This document shows, in pieces, positions 9,342 to 20,616 of a DNA stretch of 64,000 nt; positions within the stretch are counted from its first letter, which is position 1; each line of letters begins with the position of its first letter. This DNA comes from Symsagittifera roscoffensis (lineage: Eukaryota; Xenacoelomorpha; Acoela; Convolutidae). The translations under genes were made by a program, and so were the position numbers. Under the pieces are notes generated by a model that did not search any database, was not told where the DNA came from, and was given only the letters and a program-made list of their open reading frames with translations. Location: assembly GCF_963678635.1 (NCBI RefSeq), contig NW_026971645.1:1-64000 (forward strand), read 5' to 3'.

Positions 9342-12006
9342 TTTGCTTTACATTTCACGTGTTGTGCTCTTTGGTGAGTATATTGACTGTTAGTATCTTT
9401 ACTGTTAGATTTTTTTTAAAAAATAAAATTTTCTAAGGTCGGCTAAATCGACTTACTAGTATTGGCACGATTGCCTGATGATCAGAGCCAAGGCAAGGCT
9501 CTGAGACCCAGCTAATACCCAACTTCCTTTCTTCAACATTGAAAGTTGTCGATTTCATCTTTTCATGCAGTTATTTATAATAACCAGTAAAACCCAACTG
9601 AGCCCGAGAATCACCACGCTCTATCCAACTCGAATTTCGATAGTGAAAATTAAAACAGTCCAAACTTCAGTTGTTTAGTTCTCATATGCCTGAATTCGGT
9701 TTCAAAATTTTAATCATACACAACCTCGTTACACATTTTATACACATCACAATAAAATTTCAAATTTCTGAACTCAAGACATAAGTATGAAACTCAACCG
9801 TACAAAGCAAATAAAGATACCTTAAGCTCGTTATTGCTCCGACTTTCGAGGAAAACGGAAAATTCAAGCTCGGTATGGTTTTTTTTCAGTCAATTTTCGC
9901 CGATCGAAAAATAAGTTTTGACAAAAAAATACCCCATTGAAGATTTGTAAAGTTCTTGGGGTTGCCAATTCTGCAAAATGCCAAATTGACCATGTTCTGG
10001 ACTAAATTATGCGCGCTTTGAAATATTTATTCATATTGCTGAGAGCGTAACACGAATTTTTTATGCTTGACGAATTATTCCGTACAACAAAACTGATCCA
10101 AATTGAATTGAGGCTAGCTAATAGCTCGTTTTAATTTTCTACGACTCGAAATTTTACACTTTGGTTTTGTCCAAAATTTACAGGTTTTCAAAATTTTGTT
10201 TTCCTAAAAACTATTCGATATGAAATAAGGGACAGTCGGAACATTCAGGGCTTTGCCCCGATAAACGAGCAGTCTTGTACTAGTCATAAATTGCTTCACA
10301 ACTGGAACCGAACGGCAATCCAAAGTCTGGGAGTGAAATAGGTTTATGGTACAATTTCAGGAATTTTTGATAATCCTTCAAACTAGTTTCACTTTCTATA
10401 CAACAACTAAACATATGCTATGATTTATAAATTATTCGGTTTAAAAACATAATTTATCTTATAACGAGCAAACAATAGCATAAATAATAGCATAAATAAA
10501 ATAGCTATAATTAATAGCAAATTTATCTTGCTTTTGCTCACAGATCGAATTTTACTCTTAGATCATGGTTGACAATTTTACGGCAAACTTCGATTTGAGT
10601 TGTGTTTTTGTTATCATGATAACAGAACGGTATAAAAATTGGATAGTTACCTTTTTTAACCATTTTGATACCAATTGTTTCTTGTTGTTCAAAGCTCCCT
10701 TTTTAACGATTTGAGACAACTTTTTTGTTTTCTGCGTTCTCTCCTCTGCCATTATGTTTTGCTTTACATTTCACGTGTTGTGCTCTTTGGCTATTAGTAT
10801 CTTTACTGTTAGCTTTTTTAAAAATAAATAAAATTTTCTAAGGCCGGCTAAATCCACTTACTAGTATTGGCACGATTGCCTGATGATCAGATCCAAGGCA
10901 AGGCTCTGAGACCCAGCTAATACCCAACAACTTTCTTTCTTCAACATTGAAAATTGTCGATTTCATCTTTTTATGCAGTTATTTATAATAACCAGTGAAA
11001 CCCAACTGAGTCCCAGAATCACCACGCTCTATCCAACTCGAACTTCGATTGTGAAAAAAATAGTCCAAACTTCAGTTGTTTAGTTCTCATATGCGTGATT
11101 TTGGTTTCAAAATTCTAATCATACACAACCTCGTTCGCAAATAAAATTTCAAATTTCTCAGCTCAAGACTTAAGTATGAAACTCAATCGTACAAAGCAAA
11201 GAAAAATACCTTAAGCTCGTTATTGCTCCGACTTCCGAAGAAAACTGAATATTTATGCTCGGTGTGGTTTTTTTATTCAATTTTCGCCGATCGAAAGATA
11301 GTTTTCGACAAAAAATACCCCATTGAAGATTTGTGGGGGTTGCCAATTTTGCAAATTGCCAAATTGACCATGTTCTGGACTAAATTATGCGCTCTTTGAA
11401 GTATTTATTCATATTACTGAGAGCGTAGCACGAATTTTTTATGCATGACGAATTATTCCGTACAACAAAATTGTTCCAGAATGAATTGAGGCTAGCTAAT
11501 TGGTCGTTTTAATTTCGTACGACTCAAAATTTTACACTTTGATTTTGTCCAAAATTTACATGTTTTCAATATTTTCTTTTCCTAAAAACTATTCGATATG
11601 ATTTAAGGGACAGTCGGAATATTCAGGGCTTTGCCCTGATAACCGAGCAGTCTTGTACTAGTCATAAATTGCTTCACAACTGGAACCGAACAGCAATCCG
11701 AAGTCTCGGAGTGAAATAGGTTTATGGTACAGTTTCAGGAATTTTTGATAATCCTTCAATTTAGTTTCAGTTTTTATACAACAACTAAACGTATGCTACG
11801 AATTCTAAACTATTCGGTTTAAAATCATAATTTATCTTATAGCGAGCGAACAATAGCGTAAATAATAGCATAAATAAAATAGCTATAATTAATAGCAAGT
11901 TTATCTTGCTTTTGCTCAATGATCGAACTTTTACACTTGGATCATGGTTTACAATTTTACGGCAAGCTTTGATTTGAGTGGGGTTTTTGTTATCATGATA
12001 ACGGAA
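9342..12006. repeat. Tandem duplication of about 1.3-1.4 kb inside the intron (9342-10628 and 10755-12006)
   Basis: Two diverged direct copies start with TTTGCTTTACATTTCACGTG and end near TTATCATGATAACRGAACGG. Intermediate landmarks, such as ACTAGTATTGGCACGATTGC, occur at the same relative places in both. Differences are scattered substitutions and small indels, so the event is not recent. There is no coding potential and no recognisable transposon ends. It could be a duplicated unknown repeat or a simple tandem duplication of intron sequence. Confidence 0.8.
10716..10761. other. Short exon-derived fragment of the RNF213-like gene at a duplication boundary
   Basis: About 46 bp here match the terminal exon at 7221-7265 almost perfectly, with one substitution and one or two single-base differences. 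The shared core includes TGTTTTCTGCGTTCT and CCATTATGTT. In the exon this segment lies just after the first Walker A region. In the intron it sits exactly at the boundary between the two tandem copies. It is too short to encode anything by itself. Confidence 0.6.
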
Positions 12007-12020
12007 CGGAAAAACCGCTC

Positions 12021-12045
12021 AAACCGCTCATATCTTGAGCGGTTT
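12021..12045. repeat. Perfect short inverted repeat
   Basis: AAACCGCTCA and TGAGCGGTTT form a perfect 10-bp stem around a 5-base loop. A further AAACCGCTC lies just upstream (12012-12020) and a TTTTTGAGCGGG just downstream, so alternative pairings exist. It lies within the intron about 125 bp from the donor of the small exon. No function can be assigned. Confidence 0.55.
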
Positions 12046-12169
12046 TTGAGCGGGATCTCGACCCGGTAGACGCAGAGTGACCAAAAACTGACCGAATCAA
12101 TTATAATAAAATTATCTGATTAGCTGGTTTTCTACTTCTTGTAAGAAATGAAATTTGATAAAACCTTAC

Positions 12170-12295
12170 TTGAGGTGCCAGTATTTCGATGGCGAGAAAG
12201 ACTTTATCTCCGAGTAGAAACACTTCTCCTCTTTTATCAGTGAGACCACGCAACACGCACAACTTGAACAGAAGTTCATCCACACTCTCCAAAAC
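12170..12295 (-). CDS. rnf213: RNF213-like gene, penultimate coding exon (42 codons)
   Basis: This 126-bp phase-0 exon is bounded by a strong acceptor (polypyrimidine run ending TTGTTCTTCAG) and a consensus donor CAA|GTAAGG. It encodes a segment beginning VLESVDELLFKL and ending FLAIEILAPQ. Its composition and its position just before the AAA+ module fit the linker region of RNF213-type proteins. Splicing to the terminal exon at 8176 keeps the frame. The upstream frame (12296-12370) contains the acceptor tract and is not coding. The remaining 5' exons were not found in the window; the next 11 kb is mobile or duplicated DNA, so the gene may have a very large intron or be cut off here. Confidence 0.75.
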
Positions 12296-12405
12296 CTGAA
12301 GAACAAAAAGATAAAAAATAACCTGACTAAGAAGAACTAAAGCCCTTGAGTCGCAAATACGGTGCTTCAAACAGGCTAGGGAATGTTAAAATTGTTTCCT
12401 AAAAC

Positions 12406-14680
12406 ATATAAAAAAGACAAAATTTAGAAAAAACTTTGAAATAGACTGGGGTTCTTTCAAGGTTCTCCATAGTGTTCTTTTCAAACCTAAATGGCCGAAG
12501 ATCCAATGCTATTGCGCTTTAAACTACCATTACAGCACCGCAACAGAAAGCTGAAGTTTCAAAGTTCGTGATTATATATTGAAATTTTTTTTTGAAAACC
12601 TCTGATAAAAGCCCGTCAAATTCCGACATTTCAGGACGCATAGATGGAAGCGATATCTAAAAGCCCACGAAGTAACTTGACGTAACCCTGTCATTGGGTG
12701 CAGAATTTGAAAAATTTAGAAATATAATTTTTGAATCTGCGAAAAAATTGTGTTGAAAATATTTGAAAAGTCAATTATCAAAAAAAAAAAATCAATTCTC
12801 GAAAATTAAAGAGATTTCAACAGTCAAATTTGGAGGCAAGACTTGCAACCCCCGACAGTACCCTGACATCACCCCACTATTGTGTAAGATTAGTTATTTG
12901 AAAAACCTTTGAAATCTAAAATTTCTGAAACTTTTTGGAAAATCACAAAAACCGTCATATTGAGTTTATGTCCGGGTTGGCTCACTCAGAGTAAATTCAG
13001 ATAAGGTACATGGTCTGTTAGTCGCGCTATCTTTTTTTTCGGCCGGATAGATTCGTGCAACTTCGTAGTCTAATACCGATCTTAATCTTACTCTAATATG
13101 TCCTAGTCTCAATAGATCTAGTGTATATTGGTATTTGCGAGAAAAGATAACCAGAACTGTTCCAGAGAAGAGCAACTGTTTGCTAATTTTTTAAATTCTG
13201 TTCTGTTGCTGAAACTATGGATATTTCCTTTGGTGTGAGAATGTAAAATGTTAGTTCAAAGAAAATGAATTTATTAGAAAATGGTCCACAAGCTTTAGTG
13301 TTTGATAATGCGTGATCAATGATTTGTTCGAAATTTTGTTTGTGCTGTCAGGATTAAAAATATAATCTGATTTGATGAAGAATTTTTCAGTTAGTTGCGG
13401 GTTGTTCATGATAGGCAGTTCATGTAAATGTCGTCATTGGATGAGTCTTGCATATATCAAATGTCATTGTGGTCGTAGTGGTTAACAGAATATCAATTAG
13501 TTTTTTGTGCATTGAATCGGTTTAGTGATTGAATTAAGCCGATGGTGGCAAATTGATTTCGATGAAGTGCGGTAGTGAGTTCTCGAATGATAGAGTCACA
13601 CATGTCGTTGTCATCGGGGTTGTTTCTTACGGGTACTTTAAATGAATTAGCAAGTTATAGTAGGAAATCTATGAAACTGTTAGGAGTAGGGAATGTTCAT
13701 CTACATATTGTGCGTGTTGGACTTCGTTTTCTCCATTTTATTAGGTTTATTGAGGGAAGAATGGAAGGTTTTGTACTTAGAAGTCAGGTTTATCTTAAAT
13801 GGAGAAAAAGCTGCAGGTCCTATGGATATACCATAGAATAGTCTATTGGAACATATAAAAAAGACCAAAATTAGAAAAAACTTTGAAATAGACTGGGGTT
13901 CTTTCAAGGTTCTCCATAGTGTTCTTTTCAAACCTAAATGGCCGAAGATCCAATGCTATTGCGCTTTTAACTACCACCACAGCACCGCAACAGAAAGCTG
14001 AAGTTTCAAAGTTCGTGATAATATATTGAAATTTTTTTTTGAAAACCTCTGATAAAAGCCCGTCAAATTCCGACATTTCAGGACGCATAGATGGAAGCGA
14101 TATCTAAAAGCCCACGAAGTAACTTGACGTAACCCTGTCATTGGGTGCAGAATTTGAAAAATTTAGAAATATAATTTTTGAATCTGCGAAAAAATTGTGT
14201 TGAAAATATTTGAAAAGTCAATTATCAAAAAAAAAAAATCAATTCTCGAAAATTAAAGAGATTTCAACAGTCAAACTTGGAGGCAAGACTTGCAACCCCC
14301 GACAGTACCCTGACGTCACCCCACTATTGTGTAAGATTAGTTATTTGAAAAACCTTTGAAATCTAAAATTTCTGAAACTTTTTGGAAAATCACAAAAACC
14401 GTCATATTGAGTTTATGTCCGGGTTGGCTCACTCAGAGAGTAACTTCAGATAAGGTATATGGTCTGTTAGTTGCGCTATCTTTTTTTTCGGCCGGATAGA
14501 TTCGTGTAACTTCGTAGTGTAATACCAATCTTAATCTTACTCTTATATGTCCTAGTCTCAATAGACTAGTGTATTTTGGTATTTGCGAGAATAGATAACA
14601 AGAACTGTTCCAGAGAAGAGCAACTGTTTGCTAATTTTTAAAATTCTGTTCTGTTGCTGAAACTATGGATATTTCCTTTG
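12406..14680. repeat. Tandem duplication (unit about 1.45 kb): flank A plus retroelement terminal module, then flank A again
   Basis: The segment starting AACATATAAAAAAGAC at 12406 recurs at 13855 with the same downstream order (GGACGCATAGATGGAAGCGA, then TTTTCGGCCGGATAGATTCG). Copy A is 12406-13231 and copy A' is 13855-14680. Between them lies a copy of the retroelement terminal module (13232-13854). The duplicated unit therefore consists of intronic or intergenic flank plus one retroelement end. Identity looks well above 95 percent, so this is fairly recent. Short open frames in it (for example 12966-13175 minus) have no recognisable product. Confidence 0.85.
13232..13850 (-). repeat. Terminal module (presumptive LTR plus pol tail) of the minus-strand retroelement, first of three copies
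   Basis: This ~620-bp sequence recurs at 14681-15297 and 19547-20166. All three copies start GTGAGAATGT on the plus strand. The second and third copies continue into element-internal sequence, whereas this one is cut at 13850-13855, where the duplicated flank begins. On the minus strand it can be read as a short pol-like tail (ending KMEKTKSNTHNM in this copy) followed by non-coding DNA. Exact LTR boundaries cannot be fixed because no unambiguous TG...CA ends with a target duplication are seen. Confidence 0.6.
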
Positions 14681-16449
14681 GTGTGAGAATGTAAAATGTT
14701 AATTCAAAGAAAATGAATTTATTAGAAAATGGTCCACAAGCTTTAGTGTTTGATAATGCGTGATCAATGATGTGGTCGACTTTTTGTTTGTGCTGTCAGG
14801 ATTAAAAATATAATCTGATTTGATGAAGAATTTTTCAGTTAGTTGTGGGTTGTTCATGTTAGGCAGTTCATGTAAATGTCGTCGTTGGGTGAGTCTTGCA
14901 TATATCAAATGTCATTGTGGTCGTAGTGGTTAACAGAATATCAATTAGTTTTTTGTGCATTGAATCGGTTTAGTGATTGAATTAAGCCGATGGTGGCAAA
15001 TTGATTTCGGTGAAGTGCGGTAGTGAGTTCTTGAATGATAGAGTCACACATGTCGTTGTCATCGGGGTTGTTTCTTACGGGTACTTTTAATGAATTAGTG
15101 AAGCTATAGTAGGAATTCTATGAAACTGTTAGGGGTAGGGAATGTTCAGCTACATATTCTGCGTGTTGGGCTTCGTTTTCTCCATTTTAATAGATACATT
15201 GAGGGAAGAATGGAAGGTTTTGTACTTAAAAGTCTGGTTTATCTTAAATGGAGAAAAAGCTGCAGGTTCTATGGATATATCATAGAAAAGTCTATTGAAT
15301 TCGCATTGTTGATCTCCAATAACGAATTGTGTTAATCAACGTGATTGTTCCTCTAATGGCGTTTGATTGTAAGCACTATTCATAAAGGCGGTGGGTATGA
15401 TAGTGTACGTTTTTTTTGTAAGTCCTACTTAATTTGATTCTATGGGCCAATTTCATTTTGATTCATCAAATAGAGAGTTTAAATATCGTCTAAAACAATT
15501 TGAAGCGATTATTCTTCTGCGAGAATCAATACTGAAGTGTAGTTGTGAATTTAGTTTTCCAATACCAAGTTTTGATGAGGCATAATTCAAGAGACAATTC
15601 AATAATAATTCTGCTGACTGTTCAAATTCTTGCTGAATAATTGAGAATGTTGAAATTTAACATGGTCAGAATATGTTGTTGTTCATCTAAACACTTTGAG
15701 ATTTGGATTGTTGGTCTAAAATAGGGTTTTTGATTAAATATTCTGTATTTCTTTTTGAATCAGTTGCAATATTACTATTAGATAATTCTTCATTAAGATT
15801 TGTTAATTGACAAATATCTTGTAAATTTAAAACATTTTTCACTTTGCATGCTCTTTCTTGTGTTGGTTAAATCCAAAAAGTCCTCAGTGAAGTGTAATTT
15901 TGTATGGTGAGTTAATGTATACTTGTAATGCTTTTGTATCTGTGTTTGTAATTTTAGCGTATTTGATAGATGAAATTGTTACTCTTAATGATTTATGGAT
16001 TGGTTTCAATTCAAAATCAGACATATACAGTTTCTGTGTATTTTGCTCGTTGTTCAATTGATGAATTTGGTTGATAGAAAAGTCGTATGTACGTCCAGTT
16101 AGTGGTTTTAATTGTTTACTGTGCTGATTATACATAGGGTACATCTTTGAAAAAACTGAGGGTTGTTTAATTAATCATTGGAAAAATGTTAGGTTTGTAT
16201 TTTTGAGTTTTGTATAATTGTCTTTTTGATTTGCAATTCACTGCGATTTGCAAGATGCTTATACTTGGGAAATTTTTAGTAAAAAATTTTATTCTAATTT
16301 TTATTATAAATTATGTTGTGTTTAAAATCTGTTATGTTGATTAATTGTTTGAAAAGTTTCAGTGAAGTTTTATTTTGTTCCAGTGTTCAAGTTTTTGAAA
16401 GTAGTGATTCAATCTTTCGATAGTTTGTTAAACTTGTACTTGCGCAGTG

Positions 16450-16600
16450 GCTAGTTTACTGAAACTTTGTGAAGGGGAAAGTTTTAGGGGTAGATTGCGA
16501 GTTTCATTCCATGTAGGGATGCTAATGATATCTGATGCTGCGCCGGAGTCGATTAGGAAACCTATTTCAAGATCTGCTTTTTGAATTATTTTTTGGGCTT
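16450..16600 (-). pseudogene. Retroelement aspartic protease remnant, copy 1
   Basis: On the minus strand the frame reads FLIDSGAASDIISIPTW around 16520-16565. The DSGA motif at about 16542-16550 is the catalytic core of retroviral-type aspartic proteases, which cut the polyprotein. The hydrophobic strand before it and the D/I-rich strand after it fit the fold. The surrounding frame is interrupted within a few dozen codons on both sides. The second element carries the same motif near 21548-21556. Confidence 0.65.
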
Positions 16601-17589
16601 TATAAAGAGATTGGAATTGTGTAAATTGTTTCTTTAGGCTTTGACACTTTGTTTGTTGTACTCTGGTATATGTTAATCATACTTGAATTATTTTCAATTA
16701 TTTGTGGAGTGTAGTTTGTTTTATCTTGATTGTTGCATAATTCTTGAAGATATAATTTAGTGTGATCATTTTGTTGAACATTTGATTTAATTGGTGTTCC
16801 GTACTCATGTTCTATGCTAAGCATGTTAATAATTAATATGTTTTCTGTTTCATTTTTGTCATCTGTATTTTTACAGTGTATGTGGTTCAATTACAGTTCT
16901 GAAGTTTCTGTAGTGTCCCTACCTGGAGTGTCTGGGCTTGTTCAATTTGTAGATTGTACTTGATTGAATTGTATTTGATGGTTTGGTGTACTTTTTCTGT
17001 AGTTTTGATTTCGTTTGCTTAAATATTGTGAGTTCTTTTGATACGGTGAAAGAGAATAATTCTGTTTTTATAATTGTTGTTTCTATTACTAGTGTCATCA
17101 CGTGATCTAGCTTATAATCATTTTTATATGGCTTAATGTTAAAAAGATTTTGTGATCTAATATTAGAGTGATTCCTATTACGATCGATTGAATTGTGTCG
17201 ATTCCGGTTGTGTGAATAATTTGTTGAGCTTTCATTGAAAAAATTTTTGTTCTGAGGAATTGAATATGAGCGACTTCTTTTATAGTCTGAGCGATTACTT
17301 TTACTCGAGTTTGATCTAGAAGAAATATTTATATACTGACTATTTTCACTATACGATCTATTATGTCTGTTTTGTGATTAGTTTTTATAAATTTCGTCGA
17401 TCTGGTGATATTCCGCAAAATTTATTGAAGTCAGAGGGTTTGATTTTAATCTGTTACTACTATTGCTACTTGGGAGTGATTTTGCTGAGCTATTATTAAA
17501 ATGAATGTTTTTATTTGGTGTATTTTGAATTGTTTTCAAGTCTTGATAAAAAATTTTGTTTGGTTCTTTGTATTTTGGTGTTGATTTTA

Positions 17590-17972
17590 AATTGTTTTGT
17601 TGTTTTTGTCTGCATTCGGCAATGATATGCCCATATCTGCGACAATAGTTATACCACTTTTCGAATAAAAGTTTGCCATTAAAATTGTTTTTTTTTCATA
17701 GATTTTTAGGAAATGAGTATTTTTTTTGCTAATTCATTGTCAGATTCTTGAATATTGTTAATATGTGAAGATGTTGTTTGGATATCATATATATATTGTA
17801 GCTTTATATTTTCTGTTTCCTCTAACTTCATTTTGATTTCAGCTTGTTCTAAATTGTCTTCTAAGTTTTGGATATCTATATCGGGTTCATAGATTGGTGA
17901 TGGTCGTGATGCTCTATTTTCTTGCAGTTTTTTTAATTGTATTGTCAAAGTCATCATGAGAATTTCTGTCAT
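17590..17972 (-). pseudogene. Gag C-terminal region: coiled segment and damaged zinc knuckle, copy 1
   Basis: The upstream part (17706-17972) encodes an 88-residue segment rich in E, K, L and I that would form a coiled coil. Downstream, the minus strand around 17610-17665 reads YNYCRRYGHIIAEC. Three positions of a CCHC zinc knuckle fit the usual spacing (C-x4-H-x4-C), but the position of the first cysteine is a tyrosine. The same tyrosine occurs in copy 2, so the loss predates the duplication of the two copies or their amplification. A zinc knuckle would bind the element's RNA during packaging. Confidence 0.5.
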
Positions 17973-18058
17973 TTTTGAAATTTTATAATCATGTAAATTG
18001 AGAGAAATTTTTTTTCATGCTAATTTGTTTTTTTTTGTTTCATTAGGGAGTCTACGGA

Positions 18059-18427
18059 TTAGGGAATTGTTGCTTTGGATTTTTGGTGTTGTTCCTTTTT
18101 TTCGGAGTCTAAAACTTGTGAAAACTTTTGTGTGAATCTTTTCCAATCTGATTTAACTTCTATAGATAGAACTGAAAACCATTTTCGAGCTGCACAATCG
18201 AGTGTCGTTTGGGTTAAAGCTGTACGTCTATGTACCCAATTTTTCTGAAGTGGTGTGTTCATTGGTTCTGGAACTATGTTTAAAATTAGGTATGCTGTAA
18301 CCTCATATAGGTAGCTTTTTACTGAGATTACCATGAGTGATTCAATAAATTTTATGCACGATCCACCCATAAGGTCTGGGTTCAGTGTCTTCTGGATTGA
18401 TTCTGTTGTGTTTGGTATATGTAACAT
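18059..18427 (-). pseudogene. Retrotransposon Gag capsid-region fragment, copy 1
   Basis: A 122-codon open frame contains ALTQTTLDCAARKWFSVL, then DWKRFTQKFSQVL. This is the pattern of the Ty3/Gypsy Gag capsid core, where an A-x2-W-[FY] helix is followed by W-x2-F-x3-F. The fragment is truncated on both sides by stops. The equivalent copy-2 region is at about 23,090-23,480. It is not expected to make a working capsid protein. Confidence 0.6.
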
Positions 18428-19546
18428 TTGTGAGTTGCTTTTTTTGTAATTTCATATTGCTGTAAGTAACAAAGTAACGGGGTTTCGTTTCTAACTGATT
18501 CGGTTTGGTAACCTTGAATATTTGTATAGTTTTGTGGTTCTATCTTATTACTAGGCTGTGCAAAATTTTGTCTTTGAAAAGATTGGTGTTAGAATTGTCG
18601 TAATTGTTGAGAGTTCTTAAGTGGTTCGAAAAAATCAGGTTGAAAAAATCATCTGGTTGAATTTTTTTTTAGTGATTTTTTCTATGATTAATATTATAAT
18701 GTTGTGGGTTATGATTGAAAGAATCTTTGTCTTCAGAATAGGGTTGGCTTCTTGTGAATTGCCTGTTTGTTGGGTTTTTATTTTGTTGAAAGACTGGATA
18801 ATTTTCAGTGCTGTCTGTCGTTTTTTCATTTATCATTGAAAAACACTGGTTGAAGCACTGGTTTTGGTACCTGTTGGGTATAGTTATGTTTTTGCGATTG
18901 GTTTTGTGTTGGATAGAGTGGTCTTGCTATTGGGTTGCTAGAGTTTTTATTTGTGAAAATATCATAACTATGCCAAGCAAAGTTATTGACGTTTGCGTGT
19001 TTTGTTTCAAGGTTGTCGTATTTTAATTATTGGTCTATTTGTTTGGTTATCCTTATGCAGGTTTTTGAGAAAGAAGGATGGAACAACTGTTGATTGTACT
19101 ATAGTTTGTGGTAAAGCAGTATCGATTTTATTATGTGATGTTGTAACTGTTGGATGAAGAGGATAAATGTTTTGTTGTGTTGTTGTAGGTAATGCTTCAA
19201 CTATTTCGTGGCTCATAAAGTGTGATTGAGTTTAAATATCTTGTTTTGTTAAGTTTGTAGTTCTGTTGAGGGCTTATTCTGTGTTTATGATTGTTGTATT
19301 AAACTATTGTTGATTATTCTATCATAAATCATTGCATAATAATTTAAGAGTGTAGTGTCGGTTGTGAGTGAAGTTTCCTTAGAAAAAATCTCTGTGCTCG
19401 GAAATATTGGCCTTTGCTTCACTCGAATTATCAGTTGGGATGTTATGAAATAACACAGGACACTATTCAGGGTCCATGGCCATACACAATCTATTTCGTC
19501 TGCTGATATTTTTTTCATCGTTTGTTTGTGGTCGAAAACTTTTCTT
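18428..19546 (-). other. 5' leader / N-terminal gag region of retroelement copy 1
   Basis: Several short minus-strand frames (19007-19216, 19285-19518) could be Gag N-terminal remnants, but none has a recognisable domain. 19285-19518 starts just inside the terminal module of copy 2, at the position expected for the start of the internal region. No clear tRNA primer-binding site was recognised next to the terminal module. Confidence 0.35.
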
Positions 19547-20199
19547 GCTGTGAGAATGTTAAATGTTAGTTCAAAGAAAATGAATTTATTAGAAAATTGT
19601 CCACAAGATTTAGTGTTTGTTAATGCGTGATCAATGACGTGGTCGAATTTTTATTTGTGCTGTCAGGATCAAAGGATTAAAAATATAATCTGATTTGATG
19701 AAGAATTTTTCAGTTAGTTGGGGGTTTTTCATCTTAGGCAGTTCATGTAAATGTCGTCATTGGGTGAGTCTTGCATATATCAAATGTCATTGTGGTCGTA
19801 GTGGTTAACAGAATATCAATTAGTTTTTTGTGCATTGAATCGGTTTAGTGATTGAATTAAGCCGATGGTGGCAAATTGATTTCGGTGAAGTGCGGTAGTG
19901 AGTTCTTGAATGATAGATTCACACATGTCGTTGTCATTGGGGTTGTTTCTTACGGGTACTTTTAATGAATTAGTGAAGTTATAGTAGGAAATCTATGAAA
20001 CTGTTAGGGGTAGGGAAAGTTCATCTACATTTTGTGCGTGTTGGGCTGCGTTTTCTTCATTTTAATAGGTTAGTGAGGAAAGAATGGAAGCTTATGTACT
20101 TAAAAAGCTTATCTTAAATGGAGAAAAAGCTGCAGGTCCTATGGAAAAGTCCATTGAAAAGTCTATTGAATTCGTATTGTTGATCTTCAATAACAAATT

Positions 20200-20616
20200 G
20201 TGTTAGTCAACGTGATTGTTGCTCTAATGGCGTTTGATTGTAAGCACCATTCACATTCATATAGGTGGTGGTATGATAGTGTACGTTTTTTGTAAGTCCT
20301 ACCTGTTTTGATTCTGTGGTCCAATTTTCTTTTGATTCATTAATTAGAGAGTTTAAATATCGTCTAAAACGATTTAAAGTGATTAATCTTCAGCGAGAAT
20401 AAATACTGGATATATAATTGTGTTTGTTTTAGGTTTTTGTTTTTTGATTACTGATGAGATAATTGCATTCTGTTCGAGAATGTCTAGATATGTGTTTATT
20501 TTGTCTTGCAATTGCATTGAAATTTTTTTATGCATTGTTTTCTTTTTGAAGTATATTGGTGAATTTATTTTTCCAATACCAAGTTTTGATGAGGCATAAT
20601 TCAAGAGACAATTCAA
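20200..20616 (-). pseudogene. Deleted pol remnant: RT N-terminal stub next to integrase C-terminal-like sequence
   Basis: The open frame 20383-20616 includes DKINTYLDILEQNAIISSVI, which has the shape of the segment just before the RT palm in Ty3/Gypsy polymerases. Immediately after, the minus strand reads FRRYLNSLINESKENW-like sequence, reminiscent of the end of an integrase core. Nothing resembling the YxDD box, RNase H or the integrase catalytic core lies between them. Copy 1 has the same arrangement at about 15,420-15,520, so the deletion is a family property, not a local accident. Confidence 0.45.

Larger units (their letters stand above)
8177..12169 (-). other. Intron of the RNF213-like gene (about 4.0 kb)
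   Basis: The interval runs from the donor GTAAGG after the 42-codon exon (12170-12295) to the acceptor CTACCTTTTAG before the terminal exon. Both ends are phase 0, so the exons join in frame. I see no coding exon inside it. Most of the right two thirds is a direct duplication (9342-12006). The 8399-9341 part holds only AT-rich sequence with no recognisable feature. Confidence 0.7.
14681..19546 (-). mobile_element. Decayed non-autonomous Ty3/Gypsy-like LTR element, copy 1
   Basis: Read on the minus strand, the order is gag-like region (about 18.4 kb), coiled segment (about 17.9 kb), zinc-knuckle remnant (about 17.65 kb), aspartic protease site (about 16.55 kb), a short pol remnant (15.4-16.1 kb) and the terminal module (14681-15297). 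There is no room for a complete RT-RNaseH-integrase. The stretch after the protease goes almost directly to integrase-tail-like sequence, so most of pol is deleted. Copy 2 starts immediately upstream (19547) and shares every landmark at an offset near 5.0 kb. Frames are broken by many stops. It would depend on another element for mobility. Confidence 0.7.

Noticed and set aside
9470-9510. TGATGA and CTGA words with a GAGCC/GGCTC stem, repeated near 10,880, as a possible box C/D snoRNA
   Set aside because: The base before TGATGA does not fit box C, the boxes are only about 25 bases apart, and no terminal stem is present. The repetition is explained by the tandem intron duplication.
12966-13175. 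69-codon minus-strand frame as another exon of the RNF213-like gene
   Set aside because: It lies in the duplicated flank A, the equivalent in copy A' is not preserved as the same frame, and no convincing splice pair bounds it.
15900-16150. 86-codon minus-strand frame (and its duplicate at 20898-21158) as an independent gene
   Set aside because: It lies inside the decayed retroelement after the protease site and repeats at the element offset; it is a pol remnant.
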